Both the position numbers and the translations under genes were made by a program. 64,000 bases of DNA, taken from the NCBI RefSeq assembly GCF_001940245.1, contig NZ_MJIG01000004.1:806001-870000 (forward strand). Direction: 5' to 3'. Every line of letters begins with the position of its first letter. Within the stretch, counting starts at the first letter, position 1. The notes beneath the pieces are model-generated. The model saw only the letters and a program-made list of their open reading frames with translations. It was not told the DNA's origin and did no database searches. Shown here piece by piece: positions 63,630 to 64,000 of this stretch. The DNA is from Anaerostipes sp. 992a (GTDB lineage Bacteria; Bacillota; Clostridia; Lachnospirales; Lachnospiraceae).

Positions 63630-64000
63630 TTATACCTCTTCTTCTGCAAATGCTTCCCATGGAATCTGAATCTTTTTGCCTCTGCTGATCACATCATCGA
63701 TATGTAAAAGCAATGGATAATCTGATTCTTTTAAAACTCCTCTTTTGGCCATATCCCGAACAGCTCTGGCCGTTCGCTTGGCAATGACAACTGCCTCTAC
63801 GGTCTCTCCAGCTAACATTTCTCTGGCTTCTTCATATGGAATTCCTTTTCCAAGCAAAATTCCCATTCTCCGGCTTCTTCCATTAAAGACCGTTACATAC
63901 AGATCTCCAATTCCATGTACCAGATTTTCCGGGTTTCCTCCTACCACCTGAAGCAGACGGGACATCTCCTTCATACTCTGGCCAAATAACATAGCCTGTG
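63630..64000 (-). CDS. gpsA: Glycerol-3-phosphate dehydrogenase, C-terminal part (5' end outside window)
   Basis: About 123 C-terminal codons of an NAD(P)-dependent glycerol-3-phosphate dehydrogenase. It shows the C-terminal helical domain: HGIGDLYVTVFNGRSRRMG with the substrate-site Arg-containing segment, LGKGIPYEEA, and YPLLLHIDDVI. The usual Gly-Asp-Leu is present; the following loop (VTVFNGRSRR) is shorter than the common Thr-Cys-x-x-x-x-Ser-Arg-Asn-Arg form. It supplies glycerol phosphate for phospholipids. The gap to glgX is 17 bases. Confidence 0.78.
   Translation of the reverse strand, partial: QAMLFGQSMKEMSRLLQVVGGNPENLVHGIGDLYVTVFNGRSRRMGILLGKGIPYEEAREMLAGETVEAVVIAKRTARAVRDMAKRGVLKESDYPLLLHIDDVISRGKKIQIPWEAFAEEEV

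Noticed and set aside
1-64000. CRISPR arrays, tRNA or rRNA genes, prophage or integrase genes
   Set aside because: No regularly spaced short repeats, no recognisable tRNA or rRNA sequence, and no phage structural or integrase proteins were seen on either strand.

Overview
The window is a chromosomal segment of a low-GC, anaerobic Gram-positive bacterium, most likely a member of Lachnospiraceae (Clostridia). The evidence is the oxygen-independent cobalt-early B12 route (CbiK, CbiD, CbiG, CbiET), a tryptophan T-box leader, a FabT-like operator on the acyl-carrier-protein promoter, secreted C1 proteases with clostridial C-terminal domains, and strong AGGAGG-type ribosome binding sites. I cannot fix the genus. 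Almost every gene lies on the minus strand, so the region reads from right to left. There is no phage, CRISPR array, tRNA or rRNA.

Right to left. 63.6-64 kb: the 3' part of a glycerol-3-phosphate dehydrogenase gene, then a glycogen-debranching enzyme. 61.05-61.46 kb: a non-coding repeat (copy B), beside the remnant of a PD-(D/E)XK transposase-family gene. 58.7-60.5 kb, plus strand: an ArsB/NhaD-type transporter and an unknown gene. 50-58.4 kb: the type II fatty-acid operon acpP-fabD-fabG-fabF-accB-fabZ-accC-accD-accA plus a FabK-like flavoprotein, with FabT-like operators at acpP and again before fabD. 49.15-49.76 kb: a longer copy (A) of the same repeat. 44.5-49 kb: a HAD phosphatase, mreB and recD2. 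38.1-44.5 kb: three tandem secreted papain-like proteases. 33.9-38 kb: comF, mutY, then eukaryotic-type hisA, a small membrane protein and cbiG. 31-33.8 kb: a TRAP transporter. 30 kb: a plus-strand EamA transporter. 23-29.9 kb: the complete trpEGDCFBA operon behind a Trp-specific T-box. 22.4 kb: a Nudix hydrolase. 1-22.3 kb: the tetrapyrrole/cobalamin cluster.

The cobalamin cluster appears to be at least three transcription units. hemL-cbiF-hemA-cbiH-hemC/cobA/hemD-cobS makes aminolevulinate and precorrin-2 and carries part of the ring and tail work. A hairpin then precedes cobT-cbiC-cbiD-cbiET-ALDH-like-cbiK. A cobalamin riboswitch with its own promoter and terminator controls cbiL-cbiJ/A-cbiB-cbiMNQO-cobD-cobQ, which covers C20 methylation, reduction, amidation, cobalt uptake, aminopropanol attachment and cobyric acid synthesis. 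Three genes are fusions (hemC-cobA-hemD, cbiE-cbiT, cbiJ-cbiA). cbiG, which the pathway needs, sits about 11.6 kb away from hemL, beyond the trp and TRAP loci. hemB, a precorrin-2 dehydrogenase, cobU and the cobalamin adenosyltransferase are not seen here.

The most unusual signals are: an aldehyde-dehydrogenase-like protein inside the B12 operon that lacks both catalytic Cys and Glu; three copies of a palindrome, each placed directly after the U-tract of an intrinsic terminator; and two copies of a 0.4-0.6 kb non-coding repeat with strong predicted RNA structure.
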